The notes under the pieces were generated by a model. The model was not told the DNA's origin. It did not search any database and saw only the letters and a list, made by a program, of their open reading frames with translations. The position numbers and the translations under genes are program-made. Of a stretch of DNA of 64,000 bases, positions 11,493 through 25,800 are shown in pieces. The DNA lies in the NCBI GenBank assembly GCA_009760855.2, contig WPIO01000012.1, forward strand, positions 8,368,001 through 8,432,000. Reading direction: 5' to 3'. Position 1 is the stretch's first letter, and every line of letters begins with the position of its first letter. This DNA is from Cristatella mucedo (Eukaryota; Bryozoa; Phylactolaemata; Cristatellidae).

Positions 11493-14400
11493 CTACAGCG
11501 AAAGAGCCCGGCCGTCAGAACGCGAGCAACGAGGGCAGCGAGGGAGTTGCGGCGGCGGCGGCGGCGTCGTCATTAAACTGACATCCGTCGCAAATAAGCA
11601 CGGCACGAAGCTCAAATAGCGATTGCAAGCTATATAAGATATTGTGTTTAGAGTTTATCTGGCAAAATTCACGGCATAACCAGCTTGGCCTTCTCGATCT
11701 ACAGCAGCGCCAAGCTCCAGCCCGCAGCGGATCATCGCAGTGCGGTCAACAGACTGGACCGGAACTTGGCGCCGCTGCAGCCCGACAGCACTCAAGCGGA
11801 ACGTCGTAAAGGTTGAAAGATACGATCTCAAACTGTGAGCGATCTAATATGCATTCGCTTTTCAGCTCCGTGCGACATTTCTTGCGATGGGTCGCAGCTG
11901 CTGGCAGCTTGTCGTGGGACCGGCCGAAGCTGCGGTAGCAGTGCTGCATGCTGCCTGGCAGCAATAGTCCGGTTTTTAGAGCTCGCGAGCGAGCGCGCGA
12001 GCGAGCCTCGTGCTTCTGCAACGTTCGCCCGCCGCACTCACAGCGAGCGCGTGAGTGCCCGCGGTTCTGACGGGCGAGCTGTAAGCGGCTGAGTGTGCGG
12101 TTGGCATTAAGGCCGCTGCGGCCGAGTTTGAAGCAAAGGTGCCGACGTGGCAAATTAGTTCGCTCTGCAAACTCGCAAGCGTGCGCTTTGCGAGAACGGG
12201 TGCGCGCGTGTCTCGGGCGCCTGAGAAGGTAAGAGCGAGGGAGGGAGAGAGGTTACAAACGCCTGCGTACGCTGAACCTAGATCTGGGCGATGTGCGATG
12301 TAGGCGTACGAGGCCCGAGTTGCCCGACGCGTGGTGGGCGAGCGCACCAGCTCGAACTCCTTCAAGCCATGCGCCGAGCAAGCTCCTGCTGTCACATGCT
12401 CTTGGCGATGAAGCGGCTGAGACCTCGGGCTTGGCCACACAGTATGAAGCAGTGTGCCGCCTTGCCACAGCTGACAGCGTGGCTACTATCTCCTTCACCC
12501 TAAACCTCACCAGTCGCCCAGTCGCTGCAAGCAGTCGGGCATGCAGCACAAAGCCACCTCCGACGGAAGCCGGCTTGGGGTGCACTCTCTAAAGCCAAAG
12601 TCATTGAGAAGGTCATCAAGCTCGGAACTAAGCCAGCAGCAGCAGCAGAAGCGGTCATTTCTGCGGCGGAGTAGTACCGGCCATGCAAGCCACGTGACGT
12701 TAGCCAGCCGTTAGCCAGCCGAGGGATTAGCGAGAGCGTCACGGCCGGCCGGCTCGACGACCGGCGGGAAGCTAGCCGAAGCCTGCTGCTGGTGGTCTCT
12801 GGTTAGTTCTAGCAGCTTCGCGTCTAGCTCGAATTACCTTCTCCTGAGGTCCAGATCGACGATCGGGGCAAGCGGGCACTCCCACCGGGATCGCAGTGAG
12901 GAGCTGGCCGCTGGAGGCGGCGGCGGCGGCGGTGGTGGCAGAGGCGGCAGACGGTTGCGCTCGTACGATCGCTCGAGCCCACCATCGCCGAAAATGCAGT
13001 AACTCTCCTGGGGGAGGGCGGGGCGGGGGGATGGGTGGCAAACACTCGCCGAGTCAAAGCTATGGCGGCGTTGGCGTCTGGAAAACCTCAGCGGGCGGCG
13101 AACGCACGCCGCCGCCGCCGCCCGTCGGATCTCCGATGTCACTCCGGATCGTAAACGGATTACGGAGGCAAACACCGCGCGGACTGATCGCGTCTCACGT
13201 CGCCGAGGCATCCGTGTCCGATTTGGACTGGGCTCTCGATCGTCGCCATCGTCAGAATGGAATTCCCGTCGGCGAGCCGTCCGAACCGTCCCGTCGGCGA
13301 GCGTCGGCAATAACCTGGTCGGCGGCACTTCCGTCCAGCGCGGCGGCGGCGAGAAGTGCGCGCCCGAGCTGCCTCCGCGAGCGGAGCAGCTCGGGCGGCT
13401 CGGTCCGCCCCCAGCAGCCGCACGCGGAGCGAAATCGGTCGGGCGAGTCGACTGGGCGTCCCGGCACGAGAGCTCGCGAATAAGTCGTCGGCTCCCGAGC
13501 GCGCCGACACCGACGCGACTGGAGCGACAATCCAGCTTCTCGGATGCCTCGGATGTCTTGTAAAATAAAAGGTGCCGGTAGACCCTTCCTCGGTTGCTTT
13601 AGCATTTCTCTGCCGACGTCCGGCTGCGGGCGTTTCTCTTGAAATGAGAGCGAGGTAGCTCCTCCGCGCCGGTCAAGGTCGGCGGCCGCGGCCGCCGCGG
13701 CCGCCGCAGCGTCCGTCCTGTGGCTCCGTTCGCGGTCGGCTGCAGGTCTGGAGGCCGCAGTTCAGTGAGTCCCCGCCGGCTCCAGGTCGGACCACTCCAC
13801 AGCCGGCTGGGACGAGGTAAACTAATCCTCGGGTTCTCGGCGACAGCTTGTGAGCTCGGAGCAGGACGAGTCGCGGTTTTTTAACCGGCGAAATGGGGGA
13901 AGCGAAACGGAAGATAATTCAAGTTCTCAATATGTAACGGCAATAGTTTTGCCTAAGAGGCTTAAATATCAAAGAGTGTCGCTATTGTCTTTTGCAAGTT
14001 TTCTTATTCCTAGCACCTGTGCTTGAAGAGATTGGCTCTTATTTGCAGACGAGATCTCGCTCTAGATCAAGACTCGCTACGCTTCCGAGCGCCGCACTGT
14101 TACCTAGCTGATACTGCCTAAGCGTTCGCACAGGCGTCGTGCAGGTTACTGCTTCTCGTGGAAAGTAGGGCCGAGTAGGGCTATATTGATTAAGACTTTA
14201 ATATACCGAACCGTAATGTGGCATTTCTCCGGCAAACGTTCAAAAGAGCTCTTTAATCCCCAAAGATCGATCACCCGGGCAACGTCGAGGTTTGGTCGGG
14301 GGTCTTTTCCTCGCGAGAAATGATCTAATGCTGGGTACGCTCGTCCAACGTTTGCTCACGGCGTCCATTTTTTCTGAGAGAATCTCGGCTGACTTTTGGC

Positions 14401-15074
14401 GTCACGTACTGCAGCACGGCTAAGGCTGCGTTTGAAGTAGCGGTATTAGCAGCATCGGCTACTTCGTCAGACGAGAACGCACCTACCGATTTCTGAACGC
14501 TTCTACCGGTGCCCACTATACAGAACGACGGGATACCAAAGTAGGCAGAAGGTAGGTAACCCTCGGAATCAGAAGTGGCTGCTACGGGGGTGGGAGCGCG
14601 ATTTCGACGAGCGGGTTAACGCACGAAATTAGCATCAACGACCACTACAAATACAGGCGTACTCATCAGCTGAGAGAGACGATTCAGCTCTTTGGCCACG
14701 AAGTTAACTTCTCTTTTAAAGTCCGAATTTGTGCTGGCCACGGTCACCAACTAGCGTTGGGCCGCTCGTTTTGGGAAGTCGCTGTGAAACGTCACCAGTA
14801 GTCAGCTCTGGTTTTCACCTCGAGGCTCGAGGGGGTGAGCTGAAGCGACGAATGCTTTTTGAGTTTGGCAAACTAAGAGCCCTCTCCTGCTGCGCACCTG
14901 CTGCCACCCTGGCGCATCGTTGCCATCCAAAGTGCTCTGCTCCTTTCTCGTACCGCTCACTTCCTCGGCAGCTGTCCTGACTCAGCTAAACGCTTCTCTC
15001 TCTCTCACTCTCTCTCTTTCTCTCTCTTTCTCTATCTCTCTCTTCCATGTCTCTCTCTCGTCTCTCTTTCTCCC

Positions 15075-15142
<68 letters not shown>

Positions 15143-16709
15143 TGCATGAAGTGGAGTCTGCTGGCTACTATGTGCACTGAAAGCCGCTCGTACTTTGTGC
15201 GCGAAATGCAAACTCTTCTGCCTAGTGCACGCGAAGTCTGCGCGGCTTTTTGTGAAGTTACAGATGCAGGTGCATGCGCGACTGAGGCGAGCGTACTGCA
15301 CGAATGCACGCAACCCGAACGTCAAATCTCCGGACGACGTGCAGACGACTTGCTGCTCTACGCTTCACTTCCGCCTTTTCCCTCGGTCCTCAGTTGACGA
15401 ACGACAGTGCGCCGGCCGCTCGAGACTAGCGAGCTCGTCTCGAGCTTCGCCCTCGCCGTGGCATTTAGCAGGGGACCCACGGACCCAGCTCGCCACCTTC
15501 TCCTCCCCCCCACCCTACGCCGCGTCACCCGCAGGAGCTCTTCGCCAGCGCTCACTGTACAGTCACCGCCGATGGCGGCGCGGCTGCGCTCGACGAACGA
15601 CGTCGCCCGTCGCTACGACTCGTTCGGCTGGCGACCGCTGCAGCGGCCAGCCTAGCGCTACATGCGCCGCCGCGCCGTCGCGAACGCACCTGTGCTCGCC
15701 ACCAGACCGGGCATGTATTTGCTCCAGAAGGCGCAGTGGTCCAGGCGCGGGCCCGCGCCCGTAATGCCGTGCCGAAGCTTCATGGACGAGATGGAGAGCT
15801 CCAAGTACTTCCTGCTGGACGTGTCGTGAAGAGGCCATCGGTATCCCATCATGCTGCCGTTGGTATAGCGCGTAGGATTTCTGCAACGACACGGCAGCAG
15901 CTCGCGTTGATGACACCGATTCGCTCCCTTCAACGCGGGGGGGGGACAGCCGATGGCTCGGTTGCCGAGGAATTTAGAGCGCATCGCGTATGCAGCCACC
16001 ACTGAGCGCTGAGAATCGTCGAGGCAGCACGTGCCTGCCACATAACTAGTTGCCTCGAGTAGGGGGCGAAGCATCGCTTGCTTCCTTGCTATCCGTCTCG
16101 AAAGACCATGCAGCTGTCCAGAGCTTTCAATCGGACGCCTTTCAATTGCCCGAAGGGAGCACCAGACCTGCCTCCAAAATTCTCTATCGCTATCGAAAAG
16201 GTGCTGGTTTGTATAGTAATTCTGAGAAAAATGTCGATGTCTGGAGGCAGGATTTCATTTGTTGTCTGGCTGCAGTCGATGCATAGCATTTACACAGGCG
16301 TCGAGACTCGGCTCATGATCGAGCTCGGCTCATCATCGTCGAGACTCATGTTCCACTATTAGGGAGGCGAAAATCGTTTCTGCTCCGGACTTGGGCTGCC
16401 GGACTCGGGAGGATCGACAAGCAGAGTACGAGAACTTGCGGCCACTGGCACTTGCCTCAGACTCGCTGCCTCCTCTACCTCCATTTTCTCGCGCTCTTTT
16501 TATTAGCACTTCACACGGCGGCCGACACATGCGGCCGCGTTAGATGCAATTCTCTCTTTGCCCAGATCGAAATTCGCTCCGTTTCGGCGCCTCACCCGGG
16601 CCTTGCTAAACTTCAGGGCATATCTGCGACGAATTGCAAGCAGTGCGGAGAGAGAGAGAGACAGAGAGACAGACACACGGAGAGACAGAGAGACTGGTAG
16701 AGGCAGGTT

Positions 16710-16777
<68 letters not shown>

Positions 16778-16783
16778 AGAGAC

Positions 16784-16878
<95 letters not shown>

Positions 16879-19800
16879 GACAGAGACAGACAGAGACAGA
16901 CAGAGACAGACAGAGAGACAGAGACAGACAGAGAGACAGACGCAAGGAGAGACAGACAGACAGGTAGACAGACAGACACAGATAGACAGAGAGACAGACA
17001 GGTAGACAGACAGACAGACCGAGAGACCACCGAAGCTCTTACTACTTAGCTTGTCCCTAGCGAGTAGGTGCCCCCAGCGGTCTCTCATTGCGCTTTGGCA
17101 CCGAGCGCGTCCAGAGTCAGAGCACTTGCGTAGTGTCGAACTGTGCAAGTCTCTGAGCGGGACGCTGCGCCGGCGCCGGGGCTGTCCCACACGAAAGGAA
17201 GAGGCTTGCAGTCGTCAGGACACTCGGTCGCAAATCTAGTGCTTAATTCAAGCATACCTTCTGGAAAGTTCCAAAAGTACCACCAATACAAGGAAGCTTA
17301 GACCCCGAGTACCATTCTCAAGTCTAGCCTTCCAGCCTTAGCTTGATCTCGGATCGCGTAGAAGTCATTGAGCAAGCACATAAATCGATAGCCACTCCGC
17401 TCAGTGACAATAGGTCAAGCTCAGAACGCTCTCTCGCTGCAGCTGAGCAGGGTCGCTGACGGGCAGGCGAGAGCAGGTATGTCACAGGTGTCAAAAAGCA
17501 TCTTACTCAAGCGAGTCAACATTGAATCCGATATGTCGAGCTTGACACTCAGCTATAATTAATCATTAACACTTTTTCGAAAGAGCTCGCGGCATCGTGA
17601 CCATGAGAGAACGATTAGTGCACAGTGCCAAGCCGACTGTATATTTGTGAGGCACGTGCACGTAAAGTATAGGTGCGGCCGGCGGGCGTATTTTAGCCGT
17701 CCCTTGCAAAGAATGTTTCCTATTAACTTTCAAAGGCCTGCCTAGTCATCGTAGCAGAGTCTTGCGAACTTTCTTACGTAACTGATGCCCGCTGTAGCTG
17801 GTTTATGAACTTTGGAAGTTGATCTGGTCTCCAGTTCAACGCTTGACCTTCGATAAAACGTACGAAGGCCGTCCGATTCCTCAAGTTTGCATCGCTTCGG
17901 CAATCTCAGAAGTCCTTCCGACAGACTTACAAATTTGCACGTGCTCTTGTTTCGTGCATTCTCAAATATTGGTGAGTTGAATCGCGCCTAAAGCCACGCC
18001 GTTCAACTGGCAGCAGCCGATGACAGTAGGGTGGAGCCACTACTGCAGCGGCCAAAGACCCTTCGCCGCTCTAACGCATCAGGACTCCAGTGACGCTAGT
18101 GAGCCAGTGAGCGATAGGCGCGCTCGCGCTGGCTGCCCTACAGGCAGCAGCGACGGCCGCCACGAGCGATCCACGAGCTCACTTCCTTACGGACCCAGCG
18201 TATTTCGCGTACTTCGTACTTGGCGTACTTCGTACTTCGCGTACTTCGTACTTCGCTACCGCTGCATCTCGCGCCGCCGCACTTGGTCACCAGCCGCTGA
18301 AGGGCTGGAAAAAGCGACACGGCCGCGCGAGCAGCTGTAGTCTGTGTAAATGCTGATAAGTGAGAATACAACCTTATAGCATCCTGAGCAATTGCATCCT
18401 GCACAGAAGATGAGCAAGTTAAGAAGAGCAGACGAACGGCTGCGCGTCGGCGTCCGTCGGCGAGGCCCGAATGTGCTACTTCCACTGCGCCTCTCCCACC
18501 CTCCTACCCGCAATCTGGTGGAGGCTCGACGGAGTGAGCGGGCGGCAGAGCGATGGCGGCGCAGCCGCAGAGCTAATGCGTTCGCTCCCGTCCCGAACCG
18601 CGGAGCCGCGCGAGAGAGCGGCGAGAAAACAAGCCGATTCGCCGCGGCTGCCGTCCGCGACATCGGCCGGCGCCGGATGGCAGCTAACGCGTCGGCTGCT
18701 GCCGCTATTCAATCGCGTCCGGCTCGCCAACCCCCTCCCCCCCTATGCGCGAGTAGCGTCCAGTCGCTCGCCTTCAAGGCCGGCTAGTTATTGCAATAGG
18801 CGGCGGCGGCTGACTTTCGGTAAACGGTTCAAGCACAATAGCTCCTTAGAGCGAGCGGGCAACTAATTGGCACAGCCGTTTGTCGGCCGCCATTGGCGCG
18901 GCCGGTACTTTCTAGTGCGGGACACGCCTGAGCAAACACTCGAGCGCTCACGCGTGGAAATCAATGAGGCGCGCAGGAGCGGGCATCGCTTGGCGCCGCC
19001 GTGCGAACCGGGAGTTCGCCGTGACCCGAAGCCCGCTGCCGAAAACCGCAGCAGTGCTCTGTGCCCCGGGAAATCGCGAGAGCGGCGGCCGGAGTGGCCG
19101 CGGCGGAAGCGAGCAGGAGCGCCACACTCCGGAGGCGCTCTTCATCGAGGCAGCGCGCCGGTTTTCGGCCGCTGGCGGTCTGTCGACTGCGAAGTTCGGG
19201 CTGAGGCTCCGTTCAACGGCGGCGTGCCGTCGAATCGAGCGCCGATCGCCGAAGGCCTCGGCCAGCTGCCGCCGCCGCCGCCTTCGCCTGCGGTTGGCGT
19301 ACGCCAGCGACTCGGCGACTCGGCTCTGCCGGTCTCATCGTGAAAGGACTGCGTTGCCACCTACGCCCTAGCGGGCGGGCGCCTGCTGCATCCTGCGGCA
19401 ATGACAACGACTCCATTCAAGCGGCGCCAGCCGCAGCTGCGACCGCTGACTGGGGTTTCGAGGGGGCAAGGACCAGGCTCGGACCGCCGCCATTAACAGC
19501 GATTCGGTGAAAGCGGGCGCACCTGTCCTTAATGGTGATTTGAGTCGCGATGGTGTCGGTTAGAAGAATGATCCGGTCGCCGGCGTTGGCGGTAAAAACA
19601 GCCCGATTAAAGCTATCGCCTCGCGGCTGCAGCTTGTCCAGCGGCTGTAGTGGCGGCGGCACCCGGCACCGACTGCGCCGGGGTTGAAGGTCAAGCGATG
19701 GTCTAGTTCGGAGGAATTTGACGAATTTTGTAAACCGGTGCAAGGAAAATCGCGCAGATTGCTGCGCCGGAAGCTGGCGCGGCAAGCTTCGAATTTCATT

Positions 19801-22800
19801 CGGGCGGCAGATTGGCTCACCGGTCATTTAACTCTCACGATAGCTTGGTAGTCGAGCGAGGTACCTCGTGAGTGTCCCAAATGTGCAATAGTCACCTAGC
19901 CCCCAAGTGTCCTCAAATGTACCCAGCGCAGCGCCGCCTCGCCTGCGTGCTTTAAAAGACAGTGATTTGGATAGGTAGAAGCTCGGTGCCGCTTTCGAAT
20001 CGCCGGGCCCTCTTCCGAGACGCTCTGAGCGGCGATTAGAATGGCACCGAATCCAGCAGCACAATCGCTTTGAAGGCAGCTACTTAGGCCCTCAAACTCG
20101 TGCGGAGCTATGTATACAGCCTTTGCTTATTCTAGCAGAGCGCGCAGTTCTAAACTTGAACCGGCTGAGCACGAACGTGCTGCACACTTTTTCTGAGAGT
20201 AAATAGTTTCCGGGGCGCGAACGCTGGACGATGGACGCTCTCAGGTAAGTCCGGTCAAAGGGAAGCGATCGGGCCCGAGAAAACCGCAGTGCAGAACAAA
20301 GCGCCCGCTGCTCGAGCGTATCGCTGCGGTAGTGAACCGACCACCATTGCCGCCGCCGCCATTGCCGCCGACGCGAGGACTGGCTGCTTCGGGTAGAGCT
20401 CCTTCCTTCGCTGGCGCGCGCTGCCCCCCCCCCCCCGCGGGATGCGGGGCCTCGGCCTGCATGCAGCGCTGAGGCGGCGGAAGCGGCAGCGGCGAGAAGT
20501 GCAGCAGCGGGGAGAATTAAAAGTCGAGAGCGGAAACCGTATAGACTGGCTAACGGAGCGAGTGGCTAGCGGAGCCGCGGAGCCGAGTGAGTAGCGGCAA
20601 GATGCGAGCGGTGAGTTGCGATGCGAGAACGAGCGGCCGCTTTACGGCACGCAGCTACGCTGGCTGCGCGACGACGTGGCGCGACGGTGGCGAGCACTCT
20701 CGCGTCTTCCGCCGTGGTATAATACCGGAACTGGTAGCAGCAAAACAACAGCTGCCCACAAGCGTTCTACCGGTTCCCGCGTATCTATTCTCAAGAAGCA
20801 GCACCGGAGCGAGTAGGGCAACCGGTGCTCGAATCTGTCAGGGCAGCAGCGAATGGACGCTAGAAGGAAGTAGCGGCGGTGGGAAGGGGGCGGGGCGCGG
20901 CGCTCGTGGCGGTGGGCTGCACAGTCTAGAATATTTCGCGGTCCTACTGGCCAGACGCCTTTCGGCGCCGAAACAGCGCACGCAGGCATTCGACTTCGCA
21001 CGCATGCAGGAGGGTGCCCTAGCGTCAAGCCACAACTGGAAGTGCAGCGCCGTGGACAGAATGCATGCAGCGACACCGACACCCTTCGTCACGCTCCTCC
21101 ACGCTGTTGGCTCCAAACCAAAGGGTCGCGGCCGGACGATAGACAAGTAGGCACTCTTTAGTAAACGGCAGACACCGTTTGAGGCCAGCCTTCTCTCGTC
21201 GCCTGCTGGACTGGCAGCCAGATCGAGACGAGGCCTGAGCACGGAGTAGTGCAGAGCTTGCAGCCGATTCGCTAGGAGCTCACTTAGAGCCAGTACTTTG
21301 GACTGACATCTTGTCACCGTAGCCACCTCTTGCTTCCGAAAGTCGCCAAGGCTCTTTCGTCTCCGTATGCTGGCCATCCCTTCCGCTAGTTCTCCCTGCC
21401 GGGACTTGACTCTCTCTCTCTCTCTCTCTTTTTCTCTGTTTCCTTCCGCCTTTCTCTGGTAGTTATTGCCATTTCCGCTACCAAAGCAGCGGGGAGCTTT
21501 ACGCCACGTCACGATTTGGTAGGTCTTTATGATTCGTGTCTCTTTCGTATCTACCCGCTTACACTGTGCCTGCTGCTTGCGGATTTTACCACCAATCGTT
21601 TGGTAATGCTGTCTATGCAGTATCTGTAAAGTGCCTAGAAGGAGATTCTGTTCTCTGAGGGCGCTGCATAAATGTACTATTATATTTATTATTATAATTA
21701 CTATCATCGTTGTATCAGCACTATCGTCGAGTGTTTGCAATCCGGACGTTCTCTTTGACGAGAGCCTTCTTTTACAGCTGTATTTGGACGGCAGTCTCCG
21801 CGGCTAGTTAACGTACAAGTTTCCCGCCCGTGAACCGGATCGCACGGGTCGTCCGGGCTAGCTACTGTACCAATAAGCTTCGCGGCTTCGTCGAGGCCGG
21901 ACCTCCTGCATCGGCTGGGCAGCGGAAGCTGGGCCTCGGCGGGTGGCGCTAATTAAGAAGGAGCTCGATCGCTCCCCTGTTGCTTCTTTGCTAAAGGAGC
22001 TACCGGAGGCTAGAGAGCTCCCTCCTGGCCTAGCGCGCCCAAGTTTGAGTGAAGACACGAGGGCTTTTCATTGAGCAGATGAGGGTACGGGCACCAAAGC
22101 CCGTTAGGGTGAATATGTCAAAGAACTGGCCCACTTTTACCGCAGCAATTGGTACTGCTAAAAGAAGCGGAACTGAGCAAAGAAAAGAGGCCTAAAACTG
22201 CACACCCCTTACGAGCGCGCCTGCGCGGGCTTGTGCATCTCGGTTCGGGCGTTTGGCGACGATCGGCCGCACGTGTAGGCGCCAAACTTTTCGGCGGCAG
22301 ATGTTTCTCTGCTAAACCATGCTAAAGCAGCGCGCACTCTCTTTTGCTTTTAGGGAGCTCTCATCCGCCACGGCTTGCACTACGGGCGCCGACGTAAGGC
22401 GCGGGCAATGTATCGGCACGAACGCTTGGAGTGCGCGCGAGCGTGCTACGATACAAGTAGTGTAGGACCGAAATGCAACCCGATATGTTGTCCTCGTTTT
22501 TATGTCTGCTACTGCCAATCTTTCCCCAGAAAACCGTGCCGGGGTGCTGAGCAATACAACGCAATGCGCAGAATTACAATTCACTCCGCTCTTCTTTCTT
22601 TACGTCAACAAATTTACTCGATGGGTTGCGACCGCTGCCGGGCGGCGGCCGTCGTACTCGCGGTCTCTTTCTCGCCCTCGGCGAAGGTCTACGAGCTCGG
22701 AGGCGCGCTCGTCTCACTAATTCGAGCTCCTGCGTGTCTTGCATTCATTATTCACTCAGTCGCCGCACGTGCAAGCCCGTGGCAATATCTACGATTCTCT

Positions 22801-25800
22801 CACGACCTAGCGCCGCCGCCACTCTTCGACCGGGCACCAAAGGCAAATCAGTACGCGGCGAGGGCGCCTGCGAAGCGTCTGACGGCGGCGGCGGAGGGGC
22901 CACCGAAAGTCCGACACCAGTTCGGCGGCGGCGGTGGCGGCGTCGTCGGTCGCAGGCGACGCTGCGTGCATCGAGCGTCATTTAGGGAAAAGGCGGCAAG
23001 TGCAAAGGCGGCGGCGCGGCGTGTTTGCACGCGCCGAGCGAGCGCCGTTCGATTGATTTGTTTGCCGACGACTTGCCGCTCCGCGCCGCCGCAAGCGCTC
23101 GACTGCACGAGCTCCGGAGACGGAGGTTGATAAGCGGTTTTCTGCCGCATTTTCTTCGCCCCAGGTTTGATTAGCTGCTCTGACGGCTAAATTGTATTAG
23201 CCACGATGGGCTCCTTACTACAGCTGGCTGCCGCGAAGTATTTCTGTCACGGCTGCCTCGTCTAACCCACAATATCGGTAGTTTAGCGAGCGGACTTGTA
23301 TGAGCCGCTGACTCTCAAGAGGGGGATAGGTGGGGCAGGGATGGATGACAGTTTGGACGGGGTTCGGTTGGGGTCGGGCTGCCGAGCGGGGAATGAGGGG
23401 ATTGGGCCGGGAGGCAGGAGCGACTGAGCTGAGTCTTAGTAAATCAAACAACTGGAAACTAGCCTGGACTATGGATGAAAAAAGATGGCGGCGAAATAAA
23501 GGACCGAGGCGGATGATAGGAGGATTGGTAGTTAAGGTTTCGAGATAGAGAGACGACAGGCAGACAGAGGAAGAAGAATGAGATAGTGAGAGCAAGATGA
23601 GATAGACGGATTGATCGATTTGGAGCGAGGGCGTCCTAAAACGGCCTACGAAGCGAGGGATAAATCAAATCATCGAAACTTGGCGCAGCGTGGCACAGCG
23701 TGGCACAACGACCCAGCCTGCCGCGAAGGCGAGGACCGGCAGTGGGAGGGATACGAGCTACCTCGCTGTGGGCAGCTTTGTGGGCCGTTCGCCGATTCCT
23801 CGTGCTGCAGGCAGTCTATGAGCGAGCCGACACGCCGGAGGCTCGACCACCGAGGCAACGCACCACCGCGTCGAGCGCTCACTTCAAGATGTTAAATTTT
23901 CTCGCCAGCTCAGCGACTAAGAACGACGCGGACGAAAACTCCGGGTTTCGCCTCGAAGCCTGGCCCAATCACCGGTCGCGCCTGTCTGAGGGCGGATCGA
24001 CCCCTCTATCCTCGAGAGCTAGCCTTCTCCTGTGCAGCCGGACGCTGCCGCTGCTGCTGCTGCGGCCACTGCGTGGCAGACACCGTAGCAGGCGCGGTGG
24101 CTGGGCTGGGCGTGCTCGCGATGGCCGCGAACGGTCACTCGCCCGTTCGATTAGCCAGAACGACGTCCACAGGCGGTTAAGGTGCTCGCCCCGACCGAGG
24201 TCTGGCGGAAGTTGCGCTGGGCTCGAGCCCAGCGGCATGCGTGAAGCGCCTGAATGGAGATTCGCGTTCTCTTAGGGCACCACACAAATGAATTATGTCA
24301 GCAAATGTTAAGCGCCTAGAGAGAGGTCGAGTTCTCTGAGCGAGCTTTATCAAGTGCATTATTATTATATTATTCCTTTCTTTGTCCAGCTTGCCGCCGT
24401 CGTCACCTTGGACGAAGTTGGGGCAAGATTTACCGCGAAGCGGCGAAGGAGATGCGGAGGCGCGAGGTCGCACGCGCGGGCTTATTTCCACGGTAGTGCG
24501 CTGAGATGTTGGGGCTTTCACATCATTTCCTTCGGCACCGCCGCCGCGCCTTAACGTTCGCCGCATTTGTCCGAGCCCCGCGGGCCTATGTGACCGCCAG
24601 CATGAGCCGTGCTCATCCCCCCTCCCCGAAACTGGTGGCCATCCGTTTGCCCTGCGAAATGAACTGGCTACTACTATTGCTGCTGGCCACTATGGCCGCT
24701 GCTATCGCTTTAGCCGCTTCACGCTGCTCGACGGCCCAAGCCGCTCGCACACGGCTTAAGCCACGCTAGGAGAATGCTTCCGATTCACGGCAGCAGCCGC
24801 CATATTCAGCACAACGACTACTTAGCGCTGCTGCGTCCTACCGGGCGCAGGCGGCGGCGAAATAGTACGCGGCCGGCGGTAGGATGGACGCCGCCGCAGC
24901 CAGCGACCGGACAGACGTCGATGGCTTCGGCAGCACAGGTTGCGCCGGGCACCGGGCAACCGGAGGCGAAACTGGTTAGAATAATCCGGTTGTCCGCGAT
25001 CGATGCTCCACACTACCGCCGCCGCTGCCCTGGCGATGCTGAGGACGAGGCTGGCCTCCACCGCCGACGCCGCTGGGAGCAGCTCGCACGGCGCATGGTG
25101 CGGCGGTCTCCGGGCGAGCTGCTCCCAGCGAGTGGGAGGTGCAAATCGCTACTGGGACGCGAGCTGCCGACGGGACGAGGACGACGCTGCGCTGCTGCGC
25201 CGACGCTTACCCGGTCTTGCCGAAATTGGTCCACAGCTCGACGATGTGTCGGCTGAACAACTTCTCGTCGTCCGTGTACGGCTGGTCGGGCCGCAGTGGC
25301 TCGCCGAACACGTAGTTGAGCTCGTCGGCGTGCATGGCGCCCGTCCAGCGGCCCCAGGGCTTGAGCGACGACACGTGCGTGTAGTGGTAGTAGTATACGG
25401 GCAGGCCGTGGCGCGCGTAGTGCGCCGCCCACTCGTTCACCGGGCAGAGGAAGTGGTAGTCGCCGACGGCCGCGTCGAGCCCGAGCAGGTTCCGGCGCGT
25501 GTCGTCCGGGCTCAGCCAGTCCGTGTAGCGGTAGACTATGGCGTCGAGCGCGAACAGGCTGAGCCGCTGCGGCCACTGCGGAAACGAGTCGAACGACTGC
25601 TGCATGAGCTCCTTGAACTTGGCCTGGCCGATCTCGAAGTCGATCTCGCTCTTGTTGAAGCTGGTGACGAACGGTGTCAGGTAGGCGAGGAAGAAGCTGC
25701 CCTCGTTGCTGTTGCTGCCGATCATTATCGGGCAGCGCTTGAAGTTGCCGCTGTCCATCGACGCGCGCGGCGACTCGACGAGGAAGTCGTTGTCCACGAC

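Larger units (their letters stand above)
15881..25210 (-). other. AChE intron 1 (about 9.3 kb)
   Basis: The intron runs from donor GTAAGC at 25,210 to acceptor TTGCAG at 15,881. It holds a GA/GACA microsatellite (16,650-17,028), a short tandem repeat (18,200-18,256), a LINE B 3' end (21,545-21,720) and a SINE2 with LINE tail (24,170-24,370). The rest is GC-rich sequence with many chance open frames; no other gene was recognised in either strand. Confidence 0.8.

Noticed and set aside
11011-11619. A 202-codon plus-strand frame over the AChE tail exon
   Set aside because: Antisense shadow; the minus strand has a splice acceptor and the WAT pattern.
16650-17028. A CRISPR-like array of regular units
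   Set aside because: The units are simple GA/GACA repeats without spacers, and the DNA is animal nuclear.
16503-17190. Long Ser/Leu/Cys/Val and Arg/Glu/Asp frames
   Set aside because: Translations of the GA/GACA microsatellite.
19417-19827. A possible minus-strand exon reading TANAGDRIILLTD with a GTGCGC donor
   Set aside because: Peptide looks plausible, but no family was recognised, and it lies inside the AChE intron among chance frames; one donor-like site is not enough.
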